A stretch of 64,000 bases of DNA from NORP240 sp965222175 (GTDB lineage Bacteria > Pseudomonadota > Gammaproteobacteria > Pseudomonadales > Pseudohongiellaceae), in assembly GCA_965222175.1 (NCBI GenBank), contig OZ244938.1, positions 4,216,001-4,280,000 of the forward strand, given 5' to 3'. The notes beneath the pieces were generated by a model, which saw only the letters and a program-made list of their open reading frames with translations, was not told the DNA's origin and did not search any database. How positions within the stretch are numbered: the stretch's first letter is position 1; each line of letters begins with the position of its first letter. Shown here piece by piece: positions 60,889-64,000 of this stretch. The translations under genes were made by a program, and so were the position numbers.

Positions 60889-63282
60889 ATGTCCGATACG
60901 TTCAAGGAGCAGGCGTTGACCCGAGTAAAAACTGCATACCCCAAACCCCGTTTTCTTGCAGTTGTGGTGGGCCTGTGCGGCCTGTCGCTGCTGTACCTCG
61001 GTACCGGCCTGCTGGCCGCCGGGGGGTCTTCCTACTATCTGCTGGCCGGTATCGTACTCGCGGCTTGCAGCGGTTTCCTGTTCCGGGGAGACTCCCGGGG
61101 TGCCCGGCTGTACGGAATCTTCCTGGTAGTCACCTACCTGTGGGCCATCTACGAGGTCGGCCTGGCGGCCTGGCCGTTGCTGCCCCGGGTGGCCTTCTTT
61201 ACCGTGCTGGGTCTGTGGTTCCTGGTTCCGCGGGTACGGCGGGGACTGCTGCAGGTTGAACCGGAGCCCCTGCTGGGCAAACCTGCCGCCCGTATCACCC
61301 TGGCAGTCTATGCCGTGTTCCTCGTGGCGCTGTTCCTGGCCAATACCGGCTACCAGGTGGGCACACCGTCGGCACCCGGCACCGGCCAGGTTAACAACAG
61401 TTCCGGGGAGTGGCGCCATTATGGCTCGTCGAAAGCCGGTACCCGCTTTGCGGCCACCGACCAGATCAATGTCGACAATGTCAGCCAGCTGCAGCGGGCC
61501 TGGGAGATACGTACCGGCGTACCCGGCGAGTTCAAGGGCACACCCATCCAGGTAGGGAACGGCCTGTACCTGTGCACCGGCCGGAACATCATCCTGGCCC
61601 TGGACCCGGACAGCGGCGCGGAACGCTGGCGCTTTGACCCCCAAATACAGACGCCACGCATCGGGTTCTGGGACACCTGTCGTGGCGTGACCCATTACCA
61701 GGCCCCCGCCGATTCACCGTCCGCCGACTGCCCGGAACGGCTGTTCACCGCCACCACCGACGCCAGGCTGGTGGCGGTGAACAGGGAAACCGGAAGGCCC
61801 TGCACCGGCTTTGGCGATGGCGGCGAGATCGATCTGCTGGAAGGAATGGGTGAGGTCAAACCCGGTTTCTACTTTGTTACGTCGCCACCCACCATTGCCA
61901 ACGACGTCCTGGTGCTGGGCGGCTGGGTCCTGGACAACCAGGAAACACAGGAACCGTCCGGCGTGGTCCGGGGATTCGATCCCGTCAGCGGGGAGCTTGT
62001 CTGGGCCTGGGACATGGGCAGAGAAGACCGGCCCGGCCTGCCGCCGCCCGGGGAATCCTACACCCGGGGCACCCCCAATGTCTGGAGTCTCACCAGCGCT
62101 GACGACGAACTGGGCCTGGTATATGTGCCCACCGGCAATGCCACGCCCGACTACTTCGGCGGTCATCGCAGCGAAGCCATGGAAAAATACTCCAGTTCGA
62201 TCGTGGCACTGGATGTCCGCACGGGGCGGGTCAGGTGGCATTTTCAGACCACCCACCATGACATCTGGGACTATGACGTACCGGCACAGCCCACGCTGGT
62301 TGATATTCCTGTCAACGGCGACATCCGCAAAGCAGTCATCGTCCCCACCAAGCGGGCACAGATTTTCCTGCTGGATCGGGAGACCGGAGAACCCCTGGCC
62401 GAGGTGGCGGAACTGCCGGTGCCGCAGACTGATCTGCCGGATGAAACCACGTCCCCGACCCAGCCTTTCTCAATCGGCATGCCCCGTTTCGACCATGAGT
62501 TACTGGCCGAGACCGACATGTGGGGAATAACGCCATTCGACCATGCCGTGTGTCGTACGCAATTCAGGCGGATGCGCTACGAGGGACCCCTGACACCACC
62601 CACGACCGGCGACGGCACGCTTTCCTATCCCGGTGTCACCGGCGGCATCAACTGGGGCGGTGTCGCCGTCGATGAAATCAACCACCTGATGGTGGTCAAC
62701 ACGCTGCATAACCCGTCGGTGGTGCGGCTGATTCCCCGGGACCAGGTCCGGGGTGATGAGTTTCTTGGCCTGGGCGGCGTCCAGTCCGGCACTCCCTACG
62801 GCGCCTACTCCTTCTTTTTCCTGTCGCCGATTTTCGCGCCTTGCCTGCAACCGCCCTATGGCGAACTGGCGGTGGTGGACCTGGTGTCCCGGGAAATCCT
62901 GTGGCGAAGGCCGCTGGGTACTGCCCGGGACATGGGACCCCTGGGCCTGGCCACCCGCCTGCCACTGCCAATGGGCATGTTTTACAACCTGGCCGGCTCC
63001 GTGGTCACCGGCGGCGGCCTTATTTTCAATGGCAATGTCGTCGACAGCACCATGCGCGCCATGGATATCCTCACCGGCGAGGAAGTCTGGACCGATCCCC
63101 TGCCCGGGTCATCCACGGCAACGTCGATGACCTATGTCAGTCCTGTCAGCGGCAGGCAGTACGTTCTGGTCACAGTGCCCGATGGCGGTGGCGGGCTGCA
63201 GCTGGAAACCGCCATCGACGAGGGCGACAACAGCGAAGCCGTGTCCGGCGGCCATGTCATCGCCTATGCCCTGCCTGAATAG
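60889..63282 (+). CDS. Membrane-bound PQQ glucose/quinate-type dehydrogenase (Gcd-like)
   Basis: 797 residues. Four to five N-terminal membrane helices (LAVVVGLCGLSLLYLGTGLL, YYLLAGIVLAACSGFLF, GIFLVVTYLWAIYEVGL, FFTVLGLWFLVP, TLAVYAVFLVALFLA) precede the propeller. The propeller opens WRHYGSSKAGTRFAATDQIN and contains WHFQTTHHDIWDYDVPAQPT, the HHDxWDYD signature of the mGDH/quinate/shikimate branch, and GVTGGINWGGVAVD. It would oxidise an aldose or a polyol in the periplasm and pass electrons to ubiquinone. It is the only one of the four quinoproteins with a membrane domain. The substrate is not determined. Confidence 0.92.
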   Translation: MSDTFKEQALTRVKTAYPKPRFLAVVVGLCGLSLLYLGTGLLAAGGSSYYLLAGIVLAACSGFLFRGDSRGARLYGIFLVVTYLWAIYEVGLAAWPLLPRVAFFTVLGLWFLVPRVRRGLLQVEPEPLLGKPAARITLAVYAVFLVALFLANTGYQVGTPSAPGTGQVNNSSGEWRHYGSSKAGTRFAATDQINVDNVSQLQRAWEIRTGVPGEFKGTPIQVGNGLYLCTGRNIILALDPDSGAERWRFDPQIQTPRIGFWDTCRGVTHYQAPADSPSADCPERLFTATTDARLVAVNRETGRPCTGFGDGGEIDLLEGMGEVKPGFYFVTSPPTIANDVLVLGGWVLDNQETQEPSGVVRGFDPVSGELVWAWDMGREDRPGLPPPGESYTRGTPNVWSLTSADDELGLVYVPTGNATPDYFGGHRSEAMEKYSSSIVALDVRTGRVRWHFQTTHHDIWDYDVPAQPTLVDIPVNGDIRKAVIVPTKRAQIFLLDRETGEPLAEVAELPVPQTDLPDETTSPTQPFSIGMPRFDHELLAETDMWGITPFDHAVCRTQFRRMRYEGPLTPPTTGDGTLSYPGVTGGINWGGVAVDEINHLMVVNTLHNPSVVRLIPRDQVRGDEFLGLGGVQSGTPYGAYSFFFLSPIFAPCLQPPYGELAVVDLVSREILWRRPLGTARDMGPLGLATRLPLPMGMFYNLAGSVVTGGGLIFNGNVVDSTMRAMDILTGEEVWTDPLPGSSTATSMTYVSPVSGRQYVLVTVPDGGGGLQLETAIDEGDNSEAVSGGHVIAYALPE

Positions 63283-63416
63283 TGGAGAAACGCCGGGGTC
63301 AGCCAGGCAGATACGGATAAGCCTTTCCCGGATGGCCGGGTTCTGCCGACCCGGCGAATCCGCTATCCTGTCATCGGTGGTTCCTTAAGCGTCAATGGTC
63401 AACAGCGAAATCTCTC

Positions 63417-64000
63417 ATGGACATCAGCTATATGGAAAGAACCCGGCGGTATTACCGGGCCCAGGGCTACACCGATGACTACCGCTGGGCTCATTTCGAG
63501 TCTGTGCCTTTCACCAGGCCGGTAAAGGCCCTGGATCAATCCAGGATCGCCGTGGTTACCACGGCAATGCCCGGCGACGCCGCCAGTCGGAGTGATCGCG
63601 AGGTTACCGCGGTGCCGGTGTCGCCCCCTCCCCGGCGGCTGTACACCGACCACCTGTCCTGGGACAAGGACAACACCCATACCCGGGACATTCCGTCTTT
63701 CCTGCCGTTGTGGCAACTGGCGCAGCTGCGGGACGCTGGCGTTACCGGCAGCCTGGCACCCCGGTTCTACTGCGTGCCCACCGAATACAGCCAGCGCACC
63801 ACCATCGACACCGATGCACCGGAAATCCTGGCGCTCTGCCGCCAGGATCAGGCTGACATCGCCCTGCTGGTGCCGTTGTGACCGGTCTGTCACCAGACCG
63901 TGAGTCTGGTAGCGCGACACCTGGAAGCCAACGGCATGGTAACGGTGATCCTGGGCTCGGCACTGGATATCGTTGAACACTGCGGGGTACCGCGCTTCCT
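63417..64000 (+). CDS. GrdB/PrdB-like protein with an in-frame TGA at the active-site Cys position (candidate selenoprotein, partial)
   Basis: The frame begins at ATG 63417 (MDISYMERTRRYYRAQGYTDD; ATG 63432 is an alternative), meets TGA at 63879-63881 (codon 155), and stays open in the same frame to the right edge of the window. Before the TGA the protein reads DIALLVPL; after it PVCHQTVSLVARHLEANG and VTVILGSALDIVEHCGVPRF. The TGA thus fills the first position of a UxxC motif (Cys 158), as in the selenoprotein B family of glycine/sarcosine/betaine and proline reductases; Cys homologues would have CxxC here. The alternative is a Cys codon destroyed by mutation, or a sequencing error. The gene runs off the window. 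Confidence 0.75.
63882..63909 (+). promoter_or_regulatory. Candidate SECIS-like hairpin directly after the TGA
   Basis: CGGTCTG (63883-63889) pairs with CAGACCG (63894-63900) around a TCAC loop, beginning 1 nt after the TGA. An alternative stem CCAGAC/GTCTGG (63893-63898 and 63904-63909) encloses CGTGA, with G about 19 nt from the TGA. Bacterial SECIS elements lie within the coding sequence just after UGA with a small apical loop. Which structure forms, if either, cannot be decided by eye. Confidence 0.45.

Noticed and set aside
63380..63392. GGTTCC followed by TTAA, like a MITE-B end
   Set aside because: Only six terminal bases match and nothing further inside does, so it may be chance.
1..64000. 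CRISPR arrays, tRNA or rRNA genes, prophage structural genes
   Set aside because: No regularly spaced direct repeats with unique spacers, no cloverleaf with CCA-type end, and no phage genes were seen on either strand.

Overview
The window looks like chromosomal DNA of a GC-rich, Gram-negative, aerobic heterotroph, most likely a gammaproteobacterium of marine or other aquatic habit. This is an inference. It rests on outer-membrane proteins (a DcaP-like porin and a YaiO-like barrel), Tat and Sec signal peptides, c-type cytochromes, four PQQ-type quinoprotein dehydrogenases, a YdiJ-type FAD/Fe-S oxidase, and a chromosomal integron with Vibrio-like attC cores (GTTATGY). No rRNA, tRNA, CRISPR array, prophage or intact insertion sequence was seen.

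Layout. 1-7.96 kb: a BlaI-type repressor, an MBL-fold hydrolase, and two quinoprotein dehydrogenases in one operon, bracketed by two paralogous secreted proteins of unknown function. 8.0-12.0 kb: an AT-richer patch with a small membrane-anchored protein, a truncated ABC permease, a CPBP protease and a diiron-type MBL protein, closed by a strong hairpin terminator. 12.0-18.2 kb: a cytochrome/copper-monooxygenase-like operon, a MerR-type regulator, and a membrane protein with an acidic 15-residue repeat tail. 18.2-24.2 kb: a decayed chromosomal integron. An integrase pseudogene on the plus strand faces away from about eight minus-strand gene cassettes, which are separated by recognisable attC sites. 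An IS3 transposase fragment truncates the far end. 24.3-34.2 kb: an ArsP-like permease, transposon debris (a CTAG-flanked MITE and an IS91-family remnant), a 2OG oxygenase, a CadC-like regulator, a third quinoprotein and a YjgN/M48 pair. 34.3-40.9 kb: a tight five-gene operon that looks like a synthase-dependent exopolysaccharide system (HEAT protein, processive GT2 synthase, membrane protein, TPR plus outer-membrane barrel, NodB-type deacetylase). 41.0-47.9 kb: a class V aminotransferase, a GntP permease, a nuclease-like protein without its catalytic motif, and a 1001-residue FAD/Fe-S dehydrogenase. 48.2-64.0 kb: a DUF1800/DUF1501 pair, a universal stress protein, a truncated esterase, VOC and TIM-barrel proteins, small membrane proteins, a cytochrome/porin pair, a 2-hydroxyacid dehydrogenase, a membrane-bound glucose-type quinoprotein, and at the right edge a GrdB-like protein.

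Three things stand out. First, the GrdB-like gene is interrupted in frame by a TGA that sits exactly where a redox cysteine of a UxxC/CxxC motif would be, with perfect hairpins just after it; this is a candidate selenocysteine codon. Second, the integron is recognisable only by architecture, because its integrase is dead, yet several attC sites are well preserved. Third, an IS5-like MITE family (inverted ends starting GGAACCTCTGAT, YTAR target) is scattered over the window in at least eleven full, partial or terminus-only copies. One complete copy of 264 bp has a perfect CTAA duplication, and several copies sit immediately upstream of genes.

Coding strand, starts and families were judged by eye from protein motifs, Shine-Dalgarno spacing and gene packing. 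No database search was run.
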